A stretch of DNA of 64,000 bases from assembly GCF_003253115.1 (NCBI RefSeq), contig NZ_QEQF01000001.1, positions 248,001 to 312,000 on the forward strand, given 5' to 3'. Below are positions 7,567-16,791 of this stretch, in pieces; position 1 is the stretch's first letter, and every line of letters begins with the position of its first letter. Under the pieces are notes generated by a model that was given only the letters and a program-made list of their open reading frames with translations, searched no databases and was not told where the DNA came from. Origin of the DNA: Haemophilus_A paraphrohaemolyticus_A (GTDB lineage: Bacteria; Pseudomonadota; Gammaproteobacteria; Enterobacterales; Pasteurellaceae). The position numbers and the translations under genes were made by a program.

Positions 7567-10500
7567 TTACCAGAAGTATCCTACTGCTGCACCACCTGTC
7601 ACTTCACCTTGAGTATTAGCACCCATTGAGAAACGAACACCGTATTTACCGTTATCAGAAAGACGAGAGTAACCCACTGCTACCGCAGATTGGTTTTTGT
7701 GTTGACCTACACCTGCTGTTGCCACAGATTGACCCGGTTTATGCGCTTGTAACAAGTTTGCCATAGCTGCAGAAGTCGCCATGCCCGCATTCATACGGTT
7801 GCCTAATTTGTTAACCTGACCTTGTAAGTTATTAATACGATTACCTACACCTTTAGCCACGCTATACAACTGGCTGCCGTTGATTGCATCGGTAGAAGTT
7901 GATGAAATTTCACCCGCCGCTACATTTTGGATACGACGTTCGTCTCCTGCTGCACCAACTGAAACAACACCATTTGCTTTCGCTCCTTGGAAACCACCGT
8001 AAGTCATATTACCTACCGTTGCTGTAGTTACAGTGCCTACAGAACCTGCTGTAGTACTTGTGCCTTTCGTGCCATCTTGTTTAATGTTATATAAACTTGC
8101 TGTACGGCTTCCATCTCCAGCTGTTGCTGTTGATTTATTACCTAAATATACAGAGTTTTCAACGGTGCCTTCTCTCGAAGTCGAGTTGCCTGCATTATTA
8201 ACATCATTACCTAATACAAATGTATTTTTTGTCGTAATCACGTTATTGTTACCAAATGCATAGCTTCCCGTTGCATCAGCTTTAATTACGTTAGGGTCAC
8301 CAAAGGCACCTGAGTTATTAGCCTCAACAATATTGCCTGTACCGATTGCAATAGAGTCATTACCTAATACTTTAGAGCCATTCCCCATTGCAACAGCGTT
8401 ATCACCATGGGCAACAGAACTTTTACCAATTGCTGTCGCAAATTTACCACTTGCACTTGAGTCAAAGCTATTTGCAGTTTCCACTTTAGGACGATTTACA
8501 CCATCATTAGAGTGAAAGAACTTGATACCTTGTTCATTCATATTATGAACAGCCTCAACAACTGAGTTAGTGATAATTTCTTTCTGACCTTGTACATTAT
8601 AGGTTTTTAAGATTGGTGTACCATTCTCATCAACAACAATATCTTTATAAGTCGTTTTTGAACCATCAGGGTTTGTTACCGTGATGTTTTCCACATTTGG
8701 TACATTACCACGACTTAATGCATAAATTTGAGCACCATTTACCGCGTCTGTACTTGTTGGAGAAATATCACCTGCTTTAACACCAGTAATTTTTGTTGGA
8801 TTACCGTCTTTATCACCAATATTGATGTTATCACCTGCAGCATTAATCTTCGGACCATTATCACCAAATTGAACGCTACTAAAGTTTACTTCATCCGCTG
8901 TTGCATAAGTGACTTTACCTTCAGGGTCTTGTTTCACAGTCATATTTTTGCCTGCTGCAAGATCAACTTTCTTACCTGGATTGATAATTTCATCTTTACC
9001 AGAAAGTTTCTTACCACCATTTTCTGAAGTTGTTAAAGTAAAGCCTGAATTATTGATTGCATCTGCAATATTTTGAACCGTTGCAATTGGGTTGCCAACA
9101 TTATCAATATTAGCCTGTGCAGCATCAACCTTATCTTGAGCAGCCTTCTTCGCTTCAGGCGTAGTTGCATCCGCTAATGCTTTTTTAGCATCATCTAAGG
9201 CTTTCTTCATTTCAGGCGTAACAGGACCTGAAACAGAACCGTCTTTATTACTTGTAACAGTGCCTGTATCAACATCAAATTTCACTGTTGTGGTCGTAAC
9301 CTTATTACCTTCCCTATCAACAGTGTCTTTCGTTGCCAACTTAACTTTTGTATTTTTACCGTCTGCAAAACGAAGTTCATCATTAGGATTAACTTTTTCA
9401 TCTTCATTTTTAAAGTCTGCATCAGATAATGTCTCTGTTTGCTTACCAACAACAAAACCAGATTTTTGAATCGCTGTAGCAACTTTATTACCTGTCACAT
9501 AGCCATCACCAGCATTAGCAATTGGTGTAGTGCCTTTATCTGGTGTTACTGCTGATACCTTATCATCGACAGGTTTACCTGTTTTAGGATCGATATCAGA
9601 GGTTTTATAGTACTTATCTCCCACTTTAGTTACTGGGGTACTTTCACCATTGACGATTGCAGTAAGATCACCGTCTTTTACAACTTCGCCATCTTTAACT
9701 GCGATAGTAATTTCACGAACACCGTCTTTAGTTTCACCAGTTACAGAAACTCCAGCCCCAGCCTTGAAATCTACTTTATTAGCATTTTTCACTGTATCTA
9801 CATAACCATTTTCAGGTGTGCCAACCACCCAACCCATGTTACGTAGATCACCTACTGTAGCAGCTGTGTTATCAGATACATTTGGAGTATCTAAATTAAC
9901 CAAATCTTTAGCATCTGGCTTCGCATCTCCATATGGTTTCAAGCCAGATGTTACATTCGTAATATTAGCAGGCTCATTCTTATCACCTTTACCTAATTTT
10001 AGGCCATCTGCTGTTGGAGCTAAGTTAACTTTATTTCCAGCACCATCATTTAAATCAAGAGTTTTAAACTCTGGGTTATCTACTGTTTTAAAGGTAAATT
10101 TATTTGGCGTGCTGTGATCAATTTCAATGTTTTTACCAGCATCAAAGGTAACTTTACCGCTAGGTTTGATGTTATCGTCTTGACCGATTACTTTGCCATC
10201 TTTTTCCGCAGATGCTGTCCAGTAAGAGTTATTAATAGCATCTGCTACATTACCTGCAGTGGCTACTTTATCTTTATCTGCATCTGCTACTTTTGGCGCA
10301 CCATTTTCATTAGTAATATTGCCTGCATCTACAGTGATATTACCTTTATCATCTTTTTTAAGACCTGCGCCAAGTTTTACATCGTATTTCACAGTAGATA
10401 CTTTATTATCTGTAGTAGTTACTACTGCTGTAGTACTTTCGCCATCAATAAAGTTTACAGTGTCATATGGTTTTACAAAATCCTTAGCTTCACCATTGTT

Positions 10501-13497
10501 TTGTAGGTTCCAACCTGCATTCAATACATCTCCCACAGTTGCCGCATTATTTATAATATTCGGCAAGTCTGTTGCTGACGGGGCTTCAGAGGATGTAGTA
10601 GGTGCAGTTGTATCTTTTTTCGCACCTGGCAAGTTGCCCGCTACATTAGTGATGTTTTGACCACCGTTATTTAAACCGTCTTTTGTCAAAGATACATCGT
10701 TAGGTTTCTTACCATCTTTTGCTGGTTGTGAAATAGTGATCCCATTCGGAGTAATATTCGTGGTATTACCAGCATCATCTTTTACTTCAACACTACTCAA
10801 GCCTTTTAACGACTTCGCTAATTTAACCGTTAAAGTATCAGTTTTATTTCCAATCACACCAATGTTGTTATCGGATAATTTAGATTCCTCTGTTTCACCA
10901 CCAACAACTTTAACCTCAGTACCCAAAGTGCGGTCAAATTTTCCAGCTTCTTTATTATCACCAGAAAATGATAATGGTTTCGCTGCCACTTCTTGCACTG
11001 CTGTATCTAGTTGTGATTTATTCACGGCATCTTTACCATCTGTGCCTGGAGCAATATTGGTGATTTTTTTACCGCCCAAATCTACACCAGCATCTTTAAA
11101 GGTCATTGTCGTACCATTACCACCAATACTTGTAATGTTACTTAACACAGGATTTAAAGAATAAGTAAAGTCCTTACCAGCTTGTTTTAACTTGATGTTT
11201 TCGCCTGCTTTAAATGTGACTTTATCGCCAGCTTTGACAGCTTCTTCCGTTGTAGTATTGCCTTCGGCAAACTCACCACCATCTTCAGCGCCAGTTACTT
11301 TCCAGGATGCGCTATTAATCGCATTTGCAACATCGTTTGCTGTTGCAAAGCTGTCTCCTGCATCAGCTGCCGATACCGTACCTTTATCAGCATCCGGAGT
11401 AATGGTTGTCTTTTTCACATCAAATTTAACCGCACTTACGGCACCGTTTTCAGTGACTGTTACATTCGCAGTTGTGCCGGTACCATTCACAAAGTTCACG
11501 GTGTCATAAGCTTTAACGAAATCTTTTTCTGCACCATTTTCTTTTAAATTCCAACCGGCATTTAAAATATCATTTACAGACGCAGCTTTTGTTCCATCTA
11601 CTTTGGTTGGTGCTGCTTGATTGGTTGTTGGTGCCGCTGCATCATTTTTCGTTACTGGCAATGTACTAGCTAAACCAGTGATGCTGTTGATACCCGTTAA
11701 ATCAGACTCTAATCCATAAGTGAATACCTTACCTTTACGTTGTAAACGTAGATTCTTACCTGCATCTAGCGTTAATATGCCGTCTGCACCAATGGTTTCA
11801 GCGGTATCATCCGTATCTACCGTATCTTCAGCCAAGGTGATACCAGAATTATCAGCCTTCGCTTTCCAAGTTACCTGATCTTTGATTTGTTTCTTACCAG
11901 CATCGGTAATATTGCTTAAATTCTTATCCGCCGCATTATCAATTTTATCTTTGGTGGTATCATCCAATTTAACGGTTACATCCGTACCGCTGGCTGTTGT
12001 AGTCAAGCCATTTGTACCTTTTACATTAAACTGTAAACCACCAGTTTTATCTAGCTGCTGAGCATCAGTAGTTCCTGAATCACCGCCAAGTTTAATATTA
12101 TTCGTTGCGACTTTATCTAACTGCGATTTATTAACTGCATCAGTTGGATTCGTTCCCGCTGCTAAATTCGTGATTGGTTTATTGTTCATATTGATGCCGG
12201 CTGCATTGGTTACAATGCCGCCAACAGTAGTGCTATTTAAACCAGTCAAATCTTTTGCCAGTTTAAATTTTATGGTGTTTTCGTTGTCATAATTTACACC
12301 GATGTTATTGTCTGACAATTCACCGGTTGCACCGCCCAAAAGGTTCAAGCGGCCATCTTTCATGCTTCTGCTTACAATTTTCTTTGTTGCCGCATCCGCT
12401 TTTTTCGCATCCGCATCAGCGCCTGTTACTTCCCCTTTATCAGCATCATCACCGGCATATAAGAATGTTGGATCTATCGTCATGTTATTCAAAATGCCGT
12501 ATAACTGGGAACCGTTGATACCATCAGTGGAAGTTTCAGATACTTCACCAGCGGCTACGTTCTTTAACTGACGCTCATAACCTTTTTTACCGAAAGATAC
12601 TATGTCACCTTTGCTAGTTGTCGATCCACCACTCCAATTGTATGTATGTCCATTAACAGTAGTTGAAGTTTGTTTTGTACCTTCTTTATCCGTTAGTGAT
12701 CCGCCACCAAGTGCTACAGAGTTATCAAACGTAGCTGTCGCTCCAGAACCAATAGCGATAGCGTTCACCTTTTCAGCACTTGAACCTGTACCAAGAGCCA
12801 CAGAAATATCTCCAGCTTGCGCTTTTACACCGATGGCAATAGCTGCTTCACCAGATTTAGTGTCTTTATAACGTCCACCATCAGTATGTAAGTTTTTACC
12901 TGTAAGGTTAGTATAAGCAGCACCAACAGTACCTGTTACTTTATTTCCATCAGAGTTAGTATATGTCGTAGTCGCAGCGACTGCTCTATCGACGTCATCA
13001 TTACCAATAGCAATGGACGAGTTACCGTATGCTAATGTATTAGCACCTAACGCAATAGATTGGTCTCCAAAAGCTTTAGCCCCTTCCCATGCCTTATTTC
13101 CGCCACCAATCGCTACAGATTGACCAACCCTTTTCTCATTACCTCTACCATCAGAACCTGCTACGGCATTTTTACCGATGACAATGTTATATGCTCCATT
13201 AGCATTAGTATCATCACCAATAGCAATATTGTTATTTTCTTTACTTGCATTAGAATTCTTACCAATCGCAATGCCACTGTCACTAGCTAAAGCAGTGCCT
13301 TTATCTAGTGTATTATCAGAGGTACTACCAATAGCAACACCTGCTTCTGCAGTATTAATGCTACATAATACTAATGCCCCACCTAATACCGCTTTCAGTG
13401 AGTTACGACTTTGTTTTTTATGTGCTTTAGTTAATTCAGAAACGGCAACCCAAGATTGTGTTGCGTGATTCCAGATTACACGGAAAATTTGATTCAT
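7567..13497 (-). CDS. Trimeric autotransporter adhesin (Hia/Hsf/YadA type)
   Basis: Very large surface adhesin of 1976 residues. The N-terminus (MNQIFRVIWNHATQSWVAV) is an extended signal region (ESPR) followed by a hydrophobic core and cleavage near NTAEAG. A left-handed beta-roll head of AIG-x-A-x-G repeats covers about residues 55-280, and a second short head lies near 1690-1800. Between them the stalk repeats Trp-containing modules (NAGWNL near 640 and 990, NMGWVV near 1220) alternating with KVTFKAGENIKL-type modules. At about 1427-1460 there is an Ala/Lys-rich coiled coil (EMKKALDDAKKALADA). The last 90 residues form the YadA-type beta-barrel anchor ending in GYFW. It would trimerise in the outer membrane and bind host tissue. 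It lies inside the probable composite transposon. Start: ATG after AGGAAAGACATCC. Confidence 0.95.
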   Translation of the reverse strand: MNQIFRVIWNHATQSWVAVSELTKAHKKQSRNSLKAVLGGALVLCSINTAEAGVAIGSTSDNTLDKGTALASDSGIAIGKNSNASKENNNIAIGDDTNANGAYNIVIGKNAVAGSDGRGNEKRVGQSVAIGGGNKAWEGAKAFGDQSIALGANTLAYGNSSIAIGNDDVDRAVAATTTYTNSDGNKVTGTVGAAYTNLTGKNLHTDGGRYKDTKSGEAAIAIGVKAQAGDISVALGTGSSAEKVNAIAIGSGATATFDNSVALGGGSLTDKEGTKQTSTTVNGHTYNWSGGSTTSKGDIVSFGKKGYERQLKNVAAGEVSETSTDGINGSQLYGILNNMTIDPTFLYAGDDADKGEVTGADADAKKADAATKKIVSRSMKDGRLNLLGGATGELSDNNIGVNYDNENTIKFKLAKDLTGLNSTTVGGIVTNAAGINMNNKPITNLAAGTNPTDAVNKSQLDKVATNNIKLGGDSGTTDAQQLDKTGGLQFNVKGTNGLTTTASGTDVTVKLDDTTKDKIDNAADKNLSNITDAGKKQIKDQVTWKAKADNSGITLAEDTVDTDDTAETIGADGILTLDAGKNLRLQRKGKVFTYGLESDLTGINSITGLASTLPVTKNDAAAPTTNQAAPTKVDGTKAASVNDILNAGWNLKENGAEKDFVKAYDTVNFVNGTGTTANVTVTENGAVSAVKFDVKKTTITPDADKGTVSAADAGDSFATANDVANAINSASWKVTGAEDGGEFAEGNTTTEEAVKAGDKVTFKAGENIKLKQAGKDFTYSLNPVLSNITSIGGNGTTMTFKDAGVDLGGKKITNIAPGTDGKDAVNKSQLDTAVQEVAAKPLSFSGDNKEAGKFDRTLGTEVKVVGGETEESKLSDNNIGVIGNKTDTLTVKLAKSLKGLSSVEVKDDAGNTTNITPNGITISQPAKDGKKPNDVSLTKDGLNNGGQNITNVAGNLPGAKKDTTAPTTSSEAPSATDLPNIINNAATVGDVLNAGWNLQNNGEAKDFVKPYDTVNFIDGESTTAVVTTTDNKVSTVKYDVKLGAGLKKDDKGNITVDAGNITNENGAPKVADADKDKVATAGNVADAINNSYWTASAEKDGKVIGQDDNIKPSGKVTFDAGKNIEIDHSTPNKFTFKTVDNPEFKTLDLNDGAGNKVNLAPTADGLKLGKGDKNEPANITNVTSGLKPYGDAKPDAKDLVNLDTPNVSDNTAATVGDLRNMGWVVGTPENGYVDTVKNANKVDFKAGAGVSVTGETKDGVREITIAVKDGEVVKDGDLTAIVNGESTPVTKVGDKYYKTSDIDPKTGKPVDDKVSAVTPDKGTTPIANAGDGYVTGNKVATAIQKSGFVVGKQTETLSDADFKNEDEKVNPNDELRFADGKNTKVKLATKDTVDREGNKVTTTTVKFDVDTGTVTSNKDGSVSGPVTPEMKKALDDAKKALADATTPEAKKAAQDKVDAAQANIDNVGNPIATVQNIADAINNSGFTLTTSENGGKKLSGKDEIINPGKKVDLAAGKNMTVKQDPEGKVTYATADEVNFSSVQFGDNGPKINAAGDNINIGDKDGNPTKITGVKAGDISPTSTDAVNGAQIYALSRGNVPNVENITVTNPDGSKTTYKDIVVDENGTPILKTYNVQGQKEIITNSVVEAVHNMNEQGIKFFHSNDGVNRPKVETANSFDSSASGKFATAIGKSSVAHGDNAVAMGNGSKVLGNDSIAIGTGNIVEANNSGAFGDPNVIKADATGSYAFGNNNVITTKNTFVLGNDVNNAGNSTSREGTVENSVYLGNKSTATAGDGSRTASLYNIKQDGTKGTSTTAGSVGTVTTATVGNMTYGGFQGAKANGVVSVGAAGDERRIQNVAAGEISSTSTDAINGSQLYSVAKGVGNRINNLQGQVNKLGNRMNAGMATSAAMANLLQAHKPGQSVATAGVGQHKNQSAVAVGYSRLSDNGKYGVRFSMGANTQGEVTGGAAVGYFW

Positions 13498-13530
13498 GGA
13501 TGTCTTTCCTATTTAAAAGTTAAAAGATTA

Positions 13531-13569
13531 TAAAAAATTAGAGCGATTTACTATTCATAAACCGCTCTA
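13531..13569 (-). promoter_or_regulatory. Leader hairpin and possible -10 box of the adhesin gene
   Basis: On the minus strand a hairpin with arms TAGAGCG / CGCTCTA is followed by AATTTTTTATAATC, about 35 bases before the adhesin start. It resembles an intrinsic terminator, but the T-run also contains a good TATAAT -10 box. It could be an attenuator, the end of an upstream unit, or part of the promoter. Confidence 0.4.
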
Positions 13570-13631
13570 CATCTGAAAAATACGCCACGTATACTAACGG
13601 CAAAAAAATATAGATCAAGCAATTTATTCCC

Positions 13632-13670
13632 CAATTTACATATATTTACATGCATTTACATATGTAAACG
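13632..13670. repeat. Phased ATTTACAT repeats upstream of the adhesin gene
   Basis: Three copies of ATTTACAT start exactly 10 bases apart, followed by the inverted version ATGTAAAC. Helical phasing and a dyad at the end suggest a regulator binding array for the adhesin promoter about 100 bases downstream. No known regulator is recognised. Confidence 0.4.
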
Positions 13671-13721
13671 TTTGCATCCTATATCACTAATATATTGTGA
13701 AAAATAATTATTTATAAAAAC

Positions 13722-13754
13722 AAAAAAGCTCACCAAATTTGACGAGCTTTTTTT
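13722..13754 (-). terminator. rplY-type terminator left beside the rplY relic
   Basis: Stem AAAAAAGCTC / GAGCTTTTTT with a T-rich tail on the minus strand, 28 bases after the stop codon of the rplY 3' relic. It is the expected terminator of an rplY gene. Confidence 0.75.
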
Positions 13755-13781
13755 AACTTACATAAACCGTATTAATACAAA

Positions 13782-13823
13782 TTACGCGCGTTTGAAATCA
13801 ATGTGAACCAATTTTGGTTTGAA
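13782..13823 (-). pseudogene. rplY: 3' end of rplY (ribosomal protein bL25), 13 codons only
   Basis: The minus strand reads FKPKLVHIDFKRA followed by TAA, which I recognise as the C-terminus of Pasteurellaceae bL25. Upstream of the Phe codon the sequence changes abruptly to the IS right-end sequence at 13824-13855. Thus an IS once inserted into the last part of an rplY gene, and this stub with its terminator was carried along or left behind. It cannot be a working gene. A full rplY elsewhere in the genome would show that this is a transported fragment. Confidence 0.85.
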
Positions 13824-13855
13824 TCTCAAAGTAGGTGTCTAGATTTTGGGGTGCA
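13824..13855 (-). mobile_element. Solo right end of an IS3-family element related to the copy at 6219-7452
   Basis: This stretch aligns base for base with the right end of the IS at 7421-7452; they share GATTTTGGGGTGCA versus GGTTTTGGGGTGCA and most of the preceding bases. The two ends are in the same orientation. Nothing else of this second element remains. It ends in CA followed by GATC. Confidence 0.8.
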
Positions 13856-13859
13856 GATC
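13856..13859. repeat. Right GATC direct repeat flanking the inserted unit
   Basis: Partner of GATC at 6215-6218; see that entry. Confidence 0.5.
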
Positions 13860-13861
13860 AT

Positions 13862-13907
13862 TTAGCGGTTAAATTCACCAAAACTTTTGCAAAATTTAAC
13901 CGCTTGC
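13862..13907 (+). terminator. Terminator, probably that of the siderophore operon displaced by the insertion
   Basis: Stem AGCGGTTAAATT / AATTTAACCGCTT with an uptake-signal-like core. It immediately follows the right edge of the inserted unit. Without the insertion it would lie directly after the siderophore ATPase gene, which has no terminator of its own. Confidence 0.65.
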
Positions 13908-14024
13908 ACACCCCCCTACCACAATTACCCCGTGATCTTTCCAATAAAATTAAGTAAAATATAGGCGATTTTGTCTACTTTTCACAGCAAGATCATTTTA
14001 AATTCATTCTAATGGAGAAATTTT

Positions 14025-14705
14025 ATGGCAATGAATAACATTTTAGGTTTATTCGCACAATCGCCACTCAAACCTCTCAAACAGCTCTCTGTAAAAGTAA
14101 CTGAATGCAGCGAGCAGTTAGAACCCTTCTTTGAAGCCTCTTTCAATCATGATTGGGATGCGGCAGAAGACATTCGAAACCACATTGTGGAATTAGAACG
14201 TGATGCCGATTTGCTCAAACGTGAAATTCGCTTGAAATTACCTCGCGGATTATTCCTCCCTGTTGAACGCTCAGATCTATTAGAAATTGTTACTCAACTG
14301 GATAAATTAGCAAACTACTCAAAAGATATCGCAACTCGAGTTATTGGCCGTCACTTAGAAGTGCCAGAAATTATGCAGCCTGCATTCCGCCAATTTATCT
14401 TCCGTAGTCTCGACTCTTGTCGCCAAGTACGTAAAGTATTAGGCGAACTGGATGAGTTACTTGAAACTGGCTTCCGTGGCCGTGAGCGTCGTTTCGTGAA
14501 CGAAATGATCTTAGAGCTAGACAAAATCGAAGATGATACTGATCAACTTCAAATCGCACTACGTCGTACACTTTTCGGCTTAGAGGCAGAATTAAACCCA
14601 ATTGATGTAATGTTTTTATATAAATGTATTGAGCGAATCAGCATCTTAGCAGATCAAGCTCAGCGTATTGGTTCGAGAATCGAGCTGATGCTTGCAAAAG
14701 CGTAG
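14025..14705 (+). CDS. DUF47 family phosphate transport accessory protein (TIGR00153, YkaA-like)
   Basis: Cytoplasmic all-helical protein of 226 residues related to PhoU, with the paired acidic motifs typical of DUF47 (ELERDADLLKREI and LELDKIEDDTDQLQIAL). It is thought to modulate the low-affinity phosphate permease encoded next to it, with metal ions bound by the acidic clusters. It starts at ATGGCAATG after a GGAG site. The gene pair DUF47-pit is conserved across Pasteurellaceae, and the gap to pit is only 10 bases. Confidence 0.92.
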   Translation: MAMNNILGLFAQSPLKPLKQLSVKVTECSEQLEPFFEASFNHDWDAAEDIRNHIVELERDADLLKREIRLKLPRGLFLPVERSDLLEIVTQLDKLANYSKDIATRVIGRHLEVPEIMQPAFRQFIFRSLDSCRQVRKVLGELDELLETGFRGRERRFVNEMILELDKIEDDTDQLQIALRRTLFGLEAELNPIDVMFLYKCIERISILADQAQRIGSRIELMLAKA

Positions 14706-14715
14706 GAGACAGTTG

Positions 14716-15981
14716 ATGGAACTTTTACAAGAATACGGTTCAATTTTAGTGATTGTTACAGCTGTTTTAGGATTCTTAATGGCGTTTGGTATTGGTGCAA
14801 ATGATGTATCAAATGCAATGGGAACTTCAGTAGGTTCAGGTACAATCACTATCAAACAAGCCATTATTATCGCAATGATTTTCGAGCTTGCAGGGGCTTA
14901 TCTTGCAGGTGGTGAAGTAGCTGATACCATTAAAAGTGGTATTATTCAAGCAGATGCTTTTACGGATACGCCAGAAATTTTAGTTCTAGGGATGATGTCT
15001 TCTCTTTGCGCGGCAGGTGTTTGGCTAATTGTTGCAACTAAAATGGGCTGGCCTGTTTCAGGCACACACACTATTATTGGTGCGGTAATTGGTTTTGCTT
15101 TAGTTACCGTTGGCGCTAGCTCAATTCAATGGGGACAACTAACCGGGATTGTAGGTAGTTGGTTCATTACCCCTGTTCTTGCTGGAATTATCGCTTTCGT
15201 GATTTTTGTGAACTCACAAAAACTGATTTTTAACCGCTCAGAACCATTCAAACAAGCGAAGAAATATGGCCCATTCTATATGGCTGTTACCATTTTTATT
15301 CTTTGTATTGTAACGATCTCAAAAGGTTTAAAACACGTTGGTCTTAACTTAACTAGCTGGCAAACTTTTGGTATTTCACTGGGCTTATCGCTTATTGCGG
15401 GTGTAATCGGTGCTGTTTATTTCCGCAGCAAAGCTTTTGAGAATAAAGTGAAAGATAAAAGCGGATTCGGTGGCGTTGAAAAAATATTTAGTATTTTGAT
15501 GCTTTTAACCGCTTGTGCAATGGCTTTCGCACACGGTTCAAACGATGTAGCTAACGCAATTGGTCCATTAGCGGCAGTTGAATCTATCGTAGCAAGTGGC
15601 GGACAACTTCAAAGCTCTGTTGGTATGGCACCTTGGGTATTACCACTCGGAGCTGTTGGTATGGGCATAGGTTTAGCGGTAATGGGGAAATCGGTTATGG
15701 CAACAGTGGGAACAGGTATTACTGAACTTACGCCAAGCCGTGGTTTCGCTGCTCAATTTGCTTGTGCTGTTACCGTAGTTCTTGCATCTGGTACGGGGTT
15801 ACCAATTTCAACGACACAAACCTTAGTAGGTGCAATTCTAGGTGTTGGCTTCGCTCGTGGTATTGCGGCAATCAACTTAGGTATTATCCGTAATATCGTT
15901 GCGTCGTGGTTTGTTACCTTGCCAGCGGGTGCGGTACTGTCAATTATTATTTACTACCTCTTGCACGCAATTTTCCATTAA
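14716..15981 (+). CDS. pit: PiT family inorganic phosphate transporter
   Basis: Inner-membrane phosphate permease, 421 residues with about ten membrane segments. The two inverted PiT repeats each contain the signature GANDVSNAMGTSVGSG (N-terminal) and GSNDVANAIGPLA (C-terminal), with GWPVSGTHTI and GLPISTTQT as the second pair of repeat motifs. A longer frame opens at a TTG at 14692, but the ATG at 14716 has a good ribosome site (TAGGAGACAG) and lies after the stop of the DUF47 gene, so it is preferred. It probably cotransports phosphate with protons or a metal complex. Confidence 0.95.
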   Translation: MELLQEYGSILVIVTAVLGFLMAFGIGANDVSNAMGTSVGSGTITIKQAIIIAMIFELAGAYLAGGEVADTIKSGIIQADAFTDTPEILVLGMMSSLCAAGVWLIVATKMGWPVSGTHTIIGAVIGFALVTVGASSIQWGQLTGIVGSWFITPVLAGIIAFVIFVNSQKLIFNRSEPFKQAKKYGPFYMAVTIFILCIVTISKGLKHVGLNLTSWQTFGISLGLSLIAGVIGAVYFRSKAFENKVKDKSGFGGVEKIFSILMLLTACAMAFAHGSNDVANAIGPLAAVESIVASGGQLQSSVGMAPWVLPLGAVGMGIGLAVMGKSVMATVGTGITELTPSRGFAAQFACAVTVVLASGTGLPISTTQTLVGAILGVGFARGIAAINLGIIRNIVASWFVTLPAGAVLSIIIYYLLHAIFH

Positions 15982-16094
15982 TTTTATTGGGGTGGAATTC
16001 AATTTCGCCCTTTTAATTTTATTTCTAAACCATTTCCGAAAATGGAAGTCGAACAGAAATAGCTTAGAAATAAAAATTTCTATAAGGATTTTCT

Positions 16095-16700
16095 ATGTCA
16101 AAAAGATTACACAAAGTACTTCTCTCTTCACTACTACTAGGCTGCTCGCTTCCTGCCTTTTCTTCAGATTACATCACCGAAAACCTCAGTACTTATATGC
16201 GTAAAGGTGCTGGAGATCAATTCAAAATTTCAGGCAGTATTCAAGCAGGAGAGAAAATCACGGTGCTAGATCGCAAGGAACGCTTTGTGTTAATTCGTGA
16301 CAGCCGTAATCGTGAAGGCTGGGTACTTGCTTCTGAAATTTCACAAACCGCAAGCCCGAAAGAGTTAATCCCTCAACTACAACAACAAGTTCAAGATTTA
16401 AACGGCAGACTGGCTAAAATTGATAGCGACTGGCAACAACGCACGGTTGAAATACAACGCCGTAGCAACGAATCACAAAAGCAGACAAGTGATTTACTTG
16501 CTGAAAATGCACAACTTAAACGTGAAATGGAAATTCTAAAAAATAAAAATCGTAGTTTAGAAACCATGCAAGATAGCGAGAAACGCTCTATCGCCATTCA
16601 ATATTTTATTTATGGTGGCTCTGTTTTAGTAGTAGGCTTAATTTTAGGTTTAATATTGCCATATCTTGCACCGCGTCGTAAGCGTGGAGGGTGGGCATAA
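16095..16700 (+). CDS. ygiM: SH3-domain membrane protein YgiM (TIGR04211)
   Basis: The 201-residue product has a signal peptide ending near LPAFSSD and a bacterial SH3 domain at about residues 25-90 (YMRKGAGDQFKI to REGWVLASEI). A coiled coil rich in Q, R and E (about 95-160) follows, and a single C-terminal membrane segment ends in basic residues (YLAPRRKRGGWA). It is probably anchored in the inner membrane with the SH3 domain in the periplasm, perhaps facing peptidoglycan. The exact role is unknown. The gene order DUF47-pit-ygiM is as in Haemophilus. Confidence 0.88.
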   Translation: MSKRLHKVLLSSLLLGCSLPAFSSDYITENLSTYMRKGAGDQFKISGSIQAGEKITVLDRKERFVLIRDSRNREGWVLASEISQTASPKELIPQLQQQVQDLNGRLAKIDSDWQQRTVEIQRRSNESQKQTSDLLAENAQLKREMEILKNKNRSLETMQDSEKRSIAIQYFIYGGSVLVVGLILGLILPYLAPRRKRGGWA

Positions 16701-16721
16701 AAATCTCTTTTATAATTCAAA

Positions 16722-16775
16722 CGGTAAATTACTTTCAAAAGTTTGTAAATTAAGACTACGAAAGCAATTTACCGC
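16722..16775. terminator. Bidirectional terminator between ygiM and pdxY
   Basis: Long stem CGGTAAATTACTTTC / GAAAGCAATTTACCG between two convergent genes, with uptake-signal-like ends. Confidence 0.75.
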
Positions 16776-16791
16776 TTTATAATTTAGAGCA

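Noticed and set aside
7567..13497. Many open frames of 60-142 codons on the plus strand opposite the adhesin
   Set aside because: They are antisense shadows of a repetitive, strongly biased gene; none has a ribosome site with a plausible protein, and they share the adhesin's repeat structure.
15899..16204. Open frame overlapping the end of pit and the start of ygiM
   Set aside because: It overlaps two well-supported genes in another frame and has no family resemblance.
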